Shown here piece by piece: positions 18,214-26,944 of a stretch of DNA of 64,000 nt. The stretch is from Microvirga sp. BSC39 (GTDB taxonomy: Bacteria > Pseudomonadota > Alphaproteobacteria > Rhizobiales > Beijerinckiaceae): the NCBI RefSeq assembly GCF_000739015.1, contig NZ_JPUG01000077.1, positions 124,001-188,000 on the forward strand, read 5' to 3'. Every line of letters starts with the position of its first letter. Positions within the stretch are counted from its first letter, which is position 1. The notes under the pieces are model-generated. The model was given only the letters and a program-made list of their open reading frames with translations, was not told the origin of the DNA and searched no databases. Both the position numbers and the translations under genes were made by a program.

Positions 18214-19110
18214 ATGTTCAATCTTCGCCAACTCGAAATCTTCCGGGCTGTAATGGTGGCCGGCAGCATTACGTCCGCCGGAAAGCACCTCCAGATGTCA
18301 CAACCGGCCGTGACGAAAGCTGTGCGGCGGATGGAAGACCTCGTTGGCTTCGCGTTGTTCCGGCGCTCGAACGGCCGAGTCCAACCCACACCGGAGGCCC
18401 TTAACCTCTTTCGAGAGGTCGAGAAGGTCTTTCATACCGTTGGGGTCGTCGAGAAATATGCCCGAGACCTGAAGGAGTCCCAGTCTGGGGTGCTCACCCT
18501 CGCCTGCACACCGACCCTATCATGCAGCTTTCTGACGGAAGCCATTGCCAGCTTCCGCCGCGACCGCCCCCGTGTGCGGATCTGGCTACAAATCACGAAG
18601 ACTAAGGAGGTCATGGAACTCGCCGCCAGCGGCCAGATCGATCTCGGTTTGATCTACGCACCGGCGGAGCACTTGGCCGTGAGTGTGTATCCTCTCTTCG
18701 AGACGCAACTCGTCTGCGTCATGAGTCCTGATCATCCGCTGGCCCGCAAGGCGGCCATCCAGCCGGATGACCTTCATAAGGAGCCGATCATCACGAATGT
18801 TCGCAACGAGCCCATCCACGACCTGCTCGGAGCGGCCTTTGGCAAGATTGATCTCGATCGGCAGGTCATGATTGGAACCAACAGCACAATCACGGCCTGC
18901 TCGCTGGTGATGAAGGGGAGTGGCGTCGCAATCGTGGAGCCGATGGGAGTGAGCGAGATCTTTCCGACGGCAGTCCTGAAGCCGTTCCTGCCGGCAGTTT
19001 CAGTCACGCCGCGCGTCGTTCAGGCCCGGAATGTTGCACCCTCCCGGATTACCCGCGCATTTCTTGAGGTTCTCGAGCAGGCGGTCTCACGGTATCTTGA
19101 AAAACGCTAA
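18214..19110 (+). CDS. LysR-family transcriptional regulator
   Basis: The 298-aa product starts with a LysR winged HTH (LRQLEIFRAVMVAGSITSAG, then MSQPAVTKAVRRMEDLVGF) and continues into an effector-binding domain. It is divergent from the TTT/hydrolase operon with 172 bp between starts, the classical arrangement for a LysR regulator and its target. A palindromic operator candidate overlaps the promoter region. Confidence 0.92.
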   Translation: MFNLRQLEIFRAVMVAGSITSAGKHLQMSQPAVTKAVRRMEDLVGFALFRRSNGRVQPTPEALNLFREVEKVFHTVGVVEKYARDLKESQSGVLTLACTPTLSCSFLTEAIASFRRDRPRVRIWLQITKTKEVMELAASGQIDLGLIYAPAEHLAVSVYPLFETQLVCVMSPDHPLARKAAIQPDDLHKEPIITNVRNEPIHDLLGAAFGKIDLDRQVMIGTNSTITACSLVMKGSGVAIVEPMGVSEIFPTAVLKPFLPAVSVTPRVVQARNVAPSRITRAFLEVLEQAVSRYLEKR

Positions 19111-19271
19111 CCCCGCGATCCGGTTAATCCGCGGGCCAAACAGGTCGACTGCTTCCGAGTTGCTGGCGAGGTTGGAGTGTTCGAAGAGTATCCTAAAGCG
19201 CGTCATCGATACGTTGATCCTTTGCTGGATTGCAGCTTGCTTAGCTTTCAGACTGACGGTTCACGCCGTGA

Positions 19272-20471
19272 TCACCTGTTCGCGATCAGCACACTCGGTC
19301 CCGGGCTAACCTCAGACAGTTTGAGGATGTAATCCGCCCACCTGGTGAGAGCCTCGCGCTTCTCTTTGGCGTACGTCGCGCGGTTATAAATTCCGGCGAC
19401 ACCTGCTTTATGGCCAGAAACGTGATTGAGGATTGCCTCGACGACATGGGGGAAGATGCCTATCTCCGCTATGCGTGTGGCCACCGTGCGCCGCAAGTCA
19501 TGAAGCCGCCAGGGGCGCATCACTGCCCCGGCTTTCGCGATCCGGGCATCAAGACGAGTTTTCGACTTTGACCAGCCACTGAATCCGCCTCGACCCTCGC
19601 CGAATACAAAGTCGCGCCCTTCGCGGCGTGCTGTATTTCGCAGGATCTCCAAGGCAGCGCCACTGAGTGGCACCTCATGGGTCAACCCATTCTTTGTGCG
19701 CTCGCGCGGAATGGCCCAGAGACCCATGTCGAGGTCCAGCTCCGACCACTTCATGTCCCCAACTTCGTCGCGCCGCTGGCCTGTTAGGATCAGGAGCCGA
19801 ACGATGCGGCCATAATCGTCATCGCGGCAGGCCGTCCAGATGGCGGCGAGCTCCTCGTCCATGACGACGTGCTCGCGCGAGACCTCGGCGGCCACCCTAA
19901 TGGTGCCCATAACTGGGTTGGAGTCAGCGAGCCCAACTGCCACCGTCCAGGCGAAAAGTGCAGACAAGGCGGCACGGGCACGGTTGGACGCAATCGGCCC
20001 GCTCTGCTCGGCGATCTCCTCGAGGCGGTTCGCGACCAGAGCCCGTCTGATTTCACTGATGGGCAGTCCCTGAAAGGGCTGCCAATGCTTCTTCAGATGA
20101 CGTTCCACCTCCTCGAAGCTGCGCGGCTTCAGGCGGTCCTGCGCATGCTTCAGGTACCGCTCAGCGACAGCCTCAAAAGTGATCTTCGCACGCGCCTTGG
20201 CTTGTGCCTTCTCGGCGTGAGGGTCCGACCCCAGCTGCACCTTCGCAAGTGTCTTCTTCGCCTGCTCGCGAGCCGCATCGAGGGGAACAGTATCCACACG
20301 ACCGATGGTTTCGCGGCGGGATTTCCCACCAGCGCGGTACTGCACCACCCAGACTTTGCCCGTCGGGTTGATGCGGACTCCAAAGCCCGGGAGCACGTCA
20401 TCCCATTCGATGTGGTAGGGCTTGCCGGCGGGAATTCGGAGGCTGGAAACGGACTGCTTTGAGAAGCGCAT
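19272..20471 (-). CDS. tyrosine recombinase, phage-type integrase of the island
   Basis: The 399-aa product has the DUF4102-type N-terminal domain (YHIEWDDVLPGFGVRINPTG), a core-binding helical region and the catalytic domain. The catalytic set is complete: R233 (TGQRRDEV), H324 and R327 (HDLRR), H350 (LNHVSG) and Y362 (IYNRATY). It lies 144 bp from a tRNA-His 3' fragment that is the presumed attachment site. The divergent direction away from the att site leaves its promoter in the repeat-rich 20472-20614 stretch. Confidence 0.95.
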   Translation of the reverse strand: MRFSKQSVSSLRIPAGKPYHIEWDDVLPGFGVRINPTGKVWVVQYRAGGKSRRETIGRVDTVPLDAAREQAKKTLAKVQLGSDPHAEKAQAKARAKITFEAVAERYLKHAQDRLKPRSFEEVERHLKKHWQPFQGLPISEIRRALVANRLEEIAEQSGPIASNRARAALSALFAWTVAVGLADSNPVMGTIRVAAEVSREHVVMDEELAAIWTACRDDDYGRIVRLLILTGQRRDEVGDMKWSELDLDMGLWAIPRERTKNGLTHEVPLSGAALEILRNTARREGRDFVFGEGRGGFSGWSKSKTRLDARIAKAGAVMRPWRLHDLRRTVATRIAEIGIFPHVVEAILNHVSGHKAGVAGIYNRATYAKEKREALTRWADYILKLSEVSPGPSVLIANR

Positions 20472-20479
20472 GGAACCCT

Positions 20480-20600
20480 GCTGGTAAGCAGCTGGTAAGC
20501 AGCCTGATGCTTACTAGCGATTATCTCGGATCGCATGATCTGGTGGTCCCCATTGAATTGTCAACGGAATTCGGTGCTATGATGCTTACTGATCGCTTAT
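20480..20600. repeat. candidate integrase arm-type repeats
   Basis: Two tandem copies of CTGGTAAGCAG (20481-20491 and 20492-20502) are followed by TGATGCTTACT at 20505-20515 and again at 20580-20590. GGTAAGC and its reverse complement GCTTAC therefore occur in both directions between integrase and tRNA fragment. This is the layout of arm binding sites for a tyrosine integrase or its directionality factor. Confidence 0.5.
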
Positions 20601-20614
20601 GATCAGTGTGGCTG

Positions 20615-20664
20615 CCAGATTGTGGATCTGGGGGTCCCCCGTTCGAGCCGGGGCGGCTGTACCA
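20615..20664 (+). repeat. attachment site: 3' part of tRNA-His(GTG)
   Basis: The segment folds as the 3' two-thirds of a tRNA. It has anticodon stem CCAGA/TCTGG around loop TTGTGGA (anticodon GTG at 20622-20624), a 5-nt variable loop, T-stem CCCCG/CGGGG with loop TTCGAGC, acceptor strand CGGCTGT, discriminator A and CCA. No D-arm or matching 5' acceptor strand (ACAGCCG) lies upstream, so this is a partial copy. Such 3' fragments mark the far end of an island inserted in a tRNA gene; the full tRNA should lie left of position 1. Confidence 0.75.
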
Positions 20665-20877
20665 CTTCAAAGTCGAAGATTTGGCCCTCGCAGGTTCGAG
20701 GTGTTGCTTCCTGAAAATCCAGTCTGATCTGCCCTCCAAGGGCATGGCGGCTTGTTGCGTCCTGTTCTGAGCAGAGCCCGCTTGACTGGCAGCTTGCCGT
20801 TTCTGGGATTTGGACTACGACCCTCAATAAGGATCGTCGCAGGTCACTGCGCTCACATTGTCCAACAGGTTGAATCA

Positions 20878-21789
20878 ATGACACCGGACCAGGAGAACCC
20901 CGAGGCGCGTCGGACGAGGATCGGCGTTCTCTATGCCCTTGCGGCATTCTTCATGTGGGGTTTGGTGGTGCCGCTGCACTTCAAGCTCCTCTCGTCGATA
21001 CCGCCGCTCCAGATCCTCGCCCACCGCATCGTCTGGGCGAGCCTGTTCGCACTTGGGCTGATCTTTGCCTTCAGGCAGTGGAAAAGGCTCGTCGAGGCCT
21101 TCCTCTCCGGTCGGCAACTGCTCCTGCTCGGCGTTTCGGCGGGTCTGGTTGCGATCAACTGGCTGATCTACATCTGGGCCGTGAATTCCGGGCATCTGGT
21201 GCAGACAAGCCTCGGATACTTCATCAACCCGCTCCTGAACGTGGTGCTGGGTGTGCTCTTCCTCCGGGAGCGCCTCCGGCCTGCTCAGGTGGCAGCCTGC
21301 CTGCTCGCCGGGATAGGTGTTCTCGTCCTTGGCGCGTCCTCCGGCGAGATGCCCTGGGTTGCGCTGGCCCTGGCATGCAGCTTCGGCTTCTACGGTCTGG
21401 TCCGAAAGATCGTGCCGGTGCCTCCACTTGTCGGCTTCTGCATCGAGTCTCTTCTGCTCACACCTCTGGCGCTGGGCAATCTGGCCATGACTTTCGCCGA
21501 TGGCAGCGCTGCGGCATTCCAAGGACAGATCGGCCTCGATCTGCTTCTCGTGCTCACGGGGTTCAGCACGGCGGCGCCGTTGATCTGGTTTGCCGCCGGG
21601 GCGCAACGACTGAAGCTTTCCACCATCGGGCTCCTGCAATACCTGGCCCCGTCCGGGCAACTGGCTCTCGGTGTCTTCGTTTATGGGGAGGCCTTCGGAT
21701 GGGTGGATGCCATCGCGTTCGGTCTGATCTGGATGGCCCTGGCGATCTATACGACGAGCGCCTTGAGGTCTGCACCCGGCAAGAAATGA
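20878..21789 (+). CDS. rarD: EamA-family transporter, RarD type
   Basis: The 303-aa protein has ten predicted membrane helices. RarD-like features are GVLYALAAFFMWGLVVPLHF, LQILAHRIVWASLF, INWLIYIWAVNSGH and SLGYFINPLLNVVLGVLFLR. It is an inner-membrane drug/metabolite-superfamily exporter; E. coli RarD is named for chloramphenicol sensitivity, and substrates are generally unknown. ATG 20878 is chosen because the extra 42 residues of the longer frame lie over the island boundary. First recognisable core gene right of the island. Confidence 0.88.
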   Translation: MTPDQENPEARRTRIGVLYALAAFFMWGLVVPLHFKLLSSIPPLQILAHRIVWASLFALGLIFAFRQWKRLVEAFLSGRQLLLLGVSAGLVAINWLIYIWAVNSGHLVQTSLGYFINPLLNVVLGVLFLRERLRPAQVAACLLAGIGVLVLGASSGEMPWVALALACSFGFYGLVRKIVPVPPLVGFCIESLLLTPLALGNLAMTFADGSAAAFQGQIGLDLLLVLTGFSTAAPLIWFAAGAQRLKLSTIGLLQYLAPSGQLALGVFVYGEAFGWVDAIAFGLIWMALAIYTTSALRSAPGKK

Positions 21790-21851
21790 AACGAAGGCTG
21801 CTTTCCTGATCCTGTGGCGCCCATTCAACCAGAGCGGGATGTGCAAACAGA

Positions 21852-21879
21852 AGCGGCCCCGGTTGCCCGGGGCCGCTTT
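21852..21879. terminator. bidirectional terminator
   Basis: A perfect 12-bp stem (AAGCGGCCCCGG with CCGGGGCCGCTT, 4-nt loop) sits between the convergent rarD and alginate lyase genes. A-rich and T-rich flanks support use on both strands. Confidence 0.8.
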
Positions 21880-21902
21880 GCAACTGATGGATTAGGCCAC
21901 CC

Positions 21903-23474
21903 TTAGATGACGAGGAAATCGGCCGCCGTAAGCTTGGCGAGGTTCTCGATCATGGCGAACTTGACCGCCGCGCTTGAGCCCGAGCCATCCGCATCATAGG
22001 ACAGAGCGCCGGTCTTGCTGTCGTAGATGATGCGGTCGTCGGAATCCAAGGCCTTGGTGCCAACCACGAAGCTGCTGGCCGACAGGTTGCCCCACTTGAG
22101 CTTGGTGAACGCCGAGTCGTTGAGGCGGATCGTGTCGTCGGCCACATTGAAGTCGACGATCACGTCCACGTTCTTGCTGCTCGGCGTGGTGTCGAACGTG
22201 AACGTGTCCTTGCCTGCGCCCCCGATCAGCACGTCGTTGCCGTTCTTGGCCCAGATCTTGTCGTCGCCGCCTTTGCCATCGATCAGATCGTTGCCGGACG
22301 TGCCTGTCAGGCTGTTCGAGCTGCTCGTGCCCGACATTGTATTCGTCGTGACCGGTCGCGAGGTGGTGGGCGTCGGGGACGTCGGTGCGGCCGTCTCCGC
22401 CACATCCGCAACGGCGAGAGTCACGGTGCCGGTGTCCGTGTCGCCATCCGCGTCCTTGGCGGTGTAGCTGAAGCTGTCCGAGCCGAAGAAGTCAGCCTTT
22501 GGAGTGTAGGCGAAGGAGCCATCGGCATTGATCTTCACGCTGCCGCCCTGAGCGGTGGCGAACGTGCCGGCGACAGCCACCTTGCCGCCATCGGCGGCGG
22601 TGTCGTTGATCAGAACGCCCTGCGACGCGCTCACAGTCAGAACCGTATCTTCCACCGCCGCATAGCGATCGTCCGTTGCCGTGACTGCATTGTCCTTCGA
22701 CACGGGAGTCGGGGTAGGAGTAGGAGCCGGCTGCGTCGGTGTCGTCACAGTGCCGTTGTGGTTGAAGCTCAGAGCGTAGAAGGAGGTCTGGCCATAGCCC
22801 GTGCCATTGGTCTCGTTCGCCCCGAGATAGGCTCCGGCCTTGAAGTAGAAGGTATCCGACTGCCACACGCTGTTGATCGTGCTGACCGACTTGTAGACCT
22901 GTCCATCGGCAAAGATCGTCACCTCGAGCGTGTCGCCCTTGGCATTGATCGTGTAGGAGAAGCGCTCGTCGAGCGACACGCTCGGCTGCTGACCGGACGC
23001 ATTCACGAAATAGAACTTCGTCTCGGCATTGCTGGAGCCGGCGTGATCGTTCGCGAAGTAGAGCTTGCCGTTCTCCCAATAGAGGCGAACCAGCTCGTCG
23101 TTTTGACCGTGGATCTGACCGACGATGATGCGGCCGCCCATGCCGTCGCGGATCGGAGCGGCATCGACCTCAAGGGTGGCGCTCATGAAGCCGCCCGTGT
23201 TGAGGTTCCATGCGGCCTTCGCCGTGCCGTTCATCTCGCGCAGTTCGGAACGGGCATAGGACGAACCGCTGGTGGTGGCACCGTCGACTGCCGCCACGAA
23301 GGTCATGGCGCCGTCGGCAGCGGTGTAGAAGTACTTGGAGTTCTGGTAGGTGGAGAGATTCTGCACTTCCACGGCGGTGCCGCTGATGCCGCCATTGGCA
23401 TCTACAGGAAGGGTGATCTTCCAATTGGACAAGTCAAAGTTGCCGCCGGGAGCGACTGAAGGATTCAAAGTCAT
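21903..23474 (-). CDS. secreted PL7 alginate lyase with cadherin-like and RTX C-terminal domains
   Basis: The 523-aa product starts MTLNPSVAPGG. Residues 10-225 are an alginate lyase (polysaccharide lyase family 7) with RSELRE (75-80), QIH (120-122) and YFKAGAY (210-216), supplying R75, Q120, H122 and Y216. After a Pro/Thr linker comes a cadherin-like repeat (ATDDRYAAVEDTVLTVSASQ to DADGDTDTGTVTLAV), then RTX nonapeptides (GTSGNDLIDGKGGDD, GGAGKDTF) and a C-terminal type I secretion region ending DFLVI. No signal peptide is present, which fits type I secretion. It would cut algal or bacterial alginate outside the cell. Confidence 0.88.
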   Translation of the reverse strand: MTLNPSVAPGGNFDLSNWKITLPVDANGGISGTAVEVQNLSTYQNSKYFYTAADGAMTFVAAVDGATTSGSSYARSELREMNGTAKAAWNLNTGGFMSATLEVDAAPIRDGMGGRIIVGQIHGQNDELVRLYWENGKLYFANDHAGSSNAETKFYFVNASGQQPSVSLDERFSYTINAKGDTLEVTIFADGQVYKSVSTINSVWQSDTFYFKAGAYLGANETNGTGYGQTSFYALSFNHNGTVTTPTQPAPTPTPTPVSKDNAVTATDDRYAAVEDTVLTVSASQGVLINDTAADGGKVAVAGTFATAQGGSVKINADGSFAYTPKADFFGSDSFSYTAKDADGDTDTGTVTLAVADVAETAAPTSPTPTTSRPVTTNTMSGTSSSNSLTGTSGNDLIDGKGGDDKIWAKNGNDVLIGGAGKDTFTFDTTPSSKNVDVIVDFNVADDTIRLNDSAFTKLKWGNLSASSFVVGTKALDSDDRIIYDSKTGALSYDADGSGSSAAVKFAMIENLAKLTAADFLVI

Positions 23475-24062
23475 ATTATCTGCCCCAAAATTAAGCGAGC
23501 CTCTTTCTGAGGCTTCTGAATAATAGTTATGCAGTTCTATGAAGAACTTGCTGCGACCACGCAGTAATAAAACACTATGCAACTATCGATACAGGTGAGC
23601 ACTTCTTACGTTGCTCATAATATTGCGGATCTCAGAATCGTGATCTGCTCATCCGTTGAGGCCGTTCTGACGGCCGAATAAGGCAACATCGTGGCAAGGA
23701 CGATATTATTATCCTAGGTTTTCCGAAGCGTAACAGTATCGGAAGTGCCCCGGTGCGGTTCGAGACGACAGGGGGCGAGGGATCATACATGATCCTCTTT
23801 TCCCCTGACAGTGTAGCCCTGATCAACTCACCCTTTCCAGAGGCATGCAAAGAAAGAGCGCCTTCTCGAATGGCGCTCTAGGAGGGCCGCTCTTGCGACC
23901 GGGAGGGAGGACCGTGCCAGTCAGGCACTCATGAAGGCTGCGCCTGAAAGGTAAATGGTTGATTACGTAACGGAAAGATACCTGTGATTTTTGAAGTGTC
24001 TGCCAATCGGACAACCGACTCAGGCTCGTAGCCATGCCGGGGCGTGGCTGAACTTTGCTGCT
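23475..24062. other. intergenic region with inverted repeats
   Basis: This 588-bp stretch lies between the alginate lyase start and the 26-aa ORF. It should hold the lyase promoter. It contains the palindrome GGATCAT-ac-ATGATCC (23780-23795, then CTCTTTT) and the hairpin AGAGCGCC/GGCGCTCT (23855-23879). I see no convincing gene in it. Confidence 0.5.
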
Positions 24063-24143
24063 TCAGTGCAGCACAAGCAACCAGCTCACCAGAGCCAGAG
24101 GAGCGACTATGCCGAGGACAAATGAAACAGCACCGTGAGCCAT
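24063..24143 (-). CDS. 26-aa small membrane protein
   Basis: A 27-codon frame reads MAHGAVSFVLGIVAPLALVS followed by WLLVLH and a stop. A strong AGGAGG site lies 6 nt before the ATG. Almost the whole product is one hydrophobic helix, as in single-pass small proteins such as CydX or KdpF types, but no partner operon is adjacent. The ribosome-binding site and coherent hydrophobic pattern make it plausible; no homologue is known to me. Confidence 0.5.
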   Translation of the reverse strand: MAHGAVSFVLGIVAPLALVSWLLVLH

Positions 24144-24231
24144 GAAAGCCTCCTGCTAATTCCCGAAGGTAAGCCAAGGCTCATCAGGCGGCGGTGCGCT
24201 GCAGCACGTTCACGAACCGCGATATCGGCGC

Positions 24232-24477
24232 TCAGGTCTCTTTATCAACAGGCTGGGTTGCCGTGTGCGGGGGTGCATCCGCTTGCGCCGGGGCATCCGC
24301 CGCATCGTTGCGCGCCTTGCGCTTTCGACCGAGCCATCTGTACAGCATCCAGCCCAGTCCCGAGCTGATGGCGGCGATCACGACCAGGCCGGAACTCGGG
24401 TAATCCCGGAAATTGACGCGGCTTTCGGTGTCGAGCTCGTCTGTTCCCTCATCGGTATGCTTGTCGGTCTCAGGCAT
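24232..24477 (-). CDS. small single-pass membrane protein, 81 aa
   Basis: The product starts MPETDKHTDEGTDELDTES with an acidic N-terminus, has one membrane helix (LVVIAAISSGLGWMLYRWL) followed by a basic RKRKAR stop-transfer stretch, and ends in an Ala/Pro-rich tail. ATG 24477 has GAGG upstream. The charge pattern suggests N-out, C-in. Function unknown. Confidence 0.55.
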   Translation of the reverse strand: MPETDKHTDEGTDELDTESRVNFRDYPSSGLVVIAAISSGLGWMLYRWLGRKRKARNDAADAPAQADAPPHTATQPVDKET

Positions 24478-24590
24478 GAATGCGCCTCGTCTGGAATGCT
24501 CCACATATAGGCCGCGCAAGCTGGCCGTCCATCAATGGTGCACAGCCAATACGTTCGGAACAGCACACGAGGCGGCTCCGAAAAGGACAC

Positions 24591-24625
24591 GAACGGCACC
24601 GGTCCATATGTTTCCGGTGCCGTTC
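24591..24625. terminator. terminator-like hairpin
   Basis: A 12-bp perfect stem (GAACGGCACCGG with CCGGTGCCGTTC, 11-nt loop) lies downstream of the minus-strand phasin-fusion gene, with an A-run on its left that gives U residues in that direction. Confidence 0.65.
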
Positions 24626-24676
24626 CCGGCTCGATGGCTTTCCCTACCTCAGCCTAGGGCCTCGGGGAGGGCTCTT

Positions 24677-25498
24677 TCATGCAGGATTCCGGAAAGGCGC
24701 CAACGAAGAGGCCGCCCTTCTGGCGCTGCCCTGCCATGTTGCCTTTTCCGCGAGCTGCACGGCAAGGTCAGCCAGACGGAAGCTGTTTTGGAGCGTCAGT
24801 TCGAGATTGTCCTGCATGAGCGAAACCTGCGTCCTGGTGAGGTCCTGAATCGACCGGCACTGAGCGAGCTTGGTCCATGCATCGAGGTTCGTCTGAAGCC
24901 GCTTCTGGCTCATGCGCAGGCACTCTTGCGAGAGGTCCTGCACGCTGGCGGCCACCGTATGGGCGCTGTCCGTTCCCATGCGAACAACGTCGTCAACTCC
25001 GTCCAGGCTACCCCGGACCACAGGGCTCATGCCTGCGGGAGCGCGCGGCTCGACCTGCTTTGCGTCGCTGAGGTTCGCCAACTCGTCCTCGACCTGGTCC
25101 GCGACGGCTTGGGCTTCCTCGTCGCTGAGCACTTCGAGGACGGCCGGAAGAAGCTGCTTCCGATCATCCCGGATATGCCGCTGGAAGGCCTTTCTGAGCT
25201 CAGTGACCTTGCCGAGAAACTCGCTGCTGCTCTTTTGCATGCGCTCGAGTTCCCCCAGCAATGACGCCGTCTCCTCGTTGTCGCTGACGGAGGCGCTGAG
25301 CAGGTCGTGCATCCCATGCCTTTGCAGAATCGGGAAGAGATGTTGCTCCTGAAGGCTCGCGAGGAGTTCCAGTTCGTCCTTCAAGTCTGCGAAGAGACGC
25401 TCACGGGTTTTGGTCGCGCTGTCCGAGGTTGCTAGGATTTTCTCGAAAAGGTCATTGGCTTTGTCAGGCGGCGTCTGGCTGAAATGTTTCGCTGGCAT
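24677..25498 (-). CDS. hemerythrin-like domain fused to a phasin domain
   Basis: The 273-aa product has an N-terminal four-helix HHE/hemerythrin-like region (about 10-135) and a C-terminal phasin-like region (about 165-260; VQDLSQECLRMSQKRLQTNL, then TRTQVSLMQDNLELTLQNSF). Most di-iron ligands expected in hemerythrin are not obvious: SLQEQHLFP and RHIRDDRKQLLP retain a few His/Glu/Asp. The domain may bind metal poorly or not at all. The phasin part suggests attachment to polyhydroxyalkanoate granules. Confidence 0.65.
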   Translation of the reverse strand: MPAKHFSQTPPDKANDLFEKILATSDSATKTRERLFADLKDELELLASLQEQHLFPILQRHGMHDLLSASVSDNEETASLLGELERMQKSSSEFLGKVTELRKAFQRHIRDDRKQLLPAVLEVLSDEEAQAVADQVEDELANLSDAKQVEPRAPAGMSPVVRGSLDGVDDVVRMGTDSAHTVAASVQDLSQECLRMSQKRLQTNLDAWTKLAQCRSIQDLTRTQVSLMQDNLELTLQNSFRLADLAVQLAEKATWQGSARRAASSLAPFRNPA

Positions 25499-25905
25499 TG
25501 TCGTGCCTCATCATCGTGGGAGGGAAATGGATAAACTCAAACGCTCTTGGCTCATGCGTTGCTGCCTGAATCATCGAGCATCACGCCAAGTTCCCGACTT
25601 TCAATGGAAAAGCCCGCAACTCTTTCGCCACGAGCGGCAACCTCAACAGCAAACCATGACCTGAATACGACAGGTCTCATGAGAATCCGCGGCCGAGGAA
25701 GATCGTGCGATCCGGAAGGTTGTTGCGCCAGCCAGCAATTCTGGCTGCACCGCATGTTCGCAGTATTCAAGGAAGAGACCAGGCCGACTACGATGCGGCG
25801 ATCGAGTGAGCCCCGTGCTCCTGCGATCTTCTCATCGACTCGACACGAGAGCAGAAGAGCCAGCTCCAACCGCGCTGTTTCGCGAGCAGGTTCAAGAACC
25901 GATGC
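25499..25905. other. intergenic region without a convincing gene
   Basis: About 400 bp upstream of the phasin-fusion gene. Open frames on both strands here lack ribosome-binding sites and family likeness. It probably contains the promoter of the fusion gene. Confidence 0.4.
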
Positions 25906-26214
25906 TCAACGTGCTGCAGTCATTCCGGCGGCTTCCGGAACAGGGCTCTTGGTGAGAGTGATCTTGTTGTGGCTCCGATCGCACGAGACGGTGACGAAGC
26001 CGTCCGAGGCCTGGATGCGAGCTGTCACGACATCGCTCGTGTTCACGAGCTTGACAGGTTCTTCGTCCATTTCCTGTGCAGCTTCGCTGATGATGGAGAG
26101 GCATTCACCGAAAGGCATGGATGCAATGCGGGTGTCGGCGGACTGAGCTTGAGCGCCACCCAATGCTGCCGCGCCAAAAGTGCCAGCCAAGATTATCATC
26201 AGAAAGGAGCGCAT
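25906..26214 (-). CDS. secreted hypothetical protein, 102 aa
   Basis: The product starts MRSFLMIILAGTFGAAALGG, a clear signal peptide cut near AQAQS, followed by about 75 residues with two cysteines (GECLS, VSCDRS) that may form a disulphide. It is a small periplasmic protein of unknown function. ATG 26214 is chosen over 26247 because the signal peptide begins there. Confidence 0.6.
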   Translation of the reverse strand: MRSFLMIILAGTFGAAALGGAQAQSADTRIASMPFGECLSIISEAAQEMDEEPVKLVNTSDVVTARIQASDGFVTVSCDRSHNKITLTKSPVPEAAGMTAAR

Positions 26215-26285
26215 CAACCTATTCTCCAACGCCCGGAAGATCATCACATCCGAGCTTTGCCCGCTGTGCTCTGTCGCACAGGGAA

Positions 26286-26313
26286 GGAACGTGCCGCAGC
26301 ATGCGGCCGTTCC
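26286..26313. repeat. GC-rich hairpin
   Basis: GGAACGTGCCGC and GCGGCCGTTCC form a near-perfect stem with one bulged base and a short loop. No U-tract follows, so a terminator role is uncertain. Confidence 0.35.
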
Positions 26314-26430
26314 TCGCTGTCAATGTCGCAGGGAGATGTCTGCCGGTTCTGGTGGATCCTATTCGGATGCCCTTAGCAGAGATTGAATCTTGGCGGTGAA
26401 AAGCGCTGTCGCCATGGCTGAGGCGATACC

Positions 26431-26604
26431 TCAGCCGCTCGATTCCTTCTGATTTCCGAGGATCTGGCGCCCGCGCCGTTCTGCCTGCTCCAGGGCCTCG
26501 GCCAGGAGACGCCGACCCTGCAGCAGGGCCTGCTCGTCCGGGACGGTAAGGCTCAGGGCGGAGAGAATCTTGTCCGCTTCCATTTCATGGCGAGTGTCTG
26601 TCAT
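26431..26604 (-). CDS. small hypothetical protein, 57 aa
   Basis: The product MTDTRHEMEADKILSALSLT continues into a helical amphipathic stretch (VPDEQALLQGRRLLAEALEQ) and a basic end. No motif is recognised. It has a plausible start at 26604 but a weak ribosome-binding site. Confidence 0.4.
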   Translation of the reverse strand: MTDTRHEMEADKILSALSLTVPDEQALLQGRRLLAEALEQAERRGRQILGNQKESSG

Positions 26605-26944
26605 GAGGTCATTCTCTTTCCAAGCTCTGCTGGTGGAACTGCCGAACTTCACCTCAGGTTCCGGGCTGATGAGTGCTGCGCCTCAAAAGCGCCCAGCTTG
26701 ACCATTAGAGCGCCGTGGAATGCACCCGTAGAGGCTTGCCAGCCTTCTGGAACTGTAAGACACTTACATCCACTAAGCAGAGCCCTCATGATTGCCGATG
26801 CACGAGCCTCGTTTCGCGGCCGTGACCAGTATCGTTTTGCGTAAAGCCTCCTGCCGGGCCTGTTCGTGGCAGGCCTCTCCGATTGACGTTCATTCTCTTG
26901 CGCGTTCAGACATGATTCATCGCAACATTGGCAGTCATGGTTCC
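26605..26944. other. intergenic region, divergent promoters expected
   Basis: About 340 bp between two outward-facing small genes. I see no gene or strong hairpin in it. Confidence 0.35.

Noticed and set aside
20615..20664. A complete tRNA-His gene
   Set aside because: The D-arm and 5' acceptor strand are missing, so only the 3' part is present.
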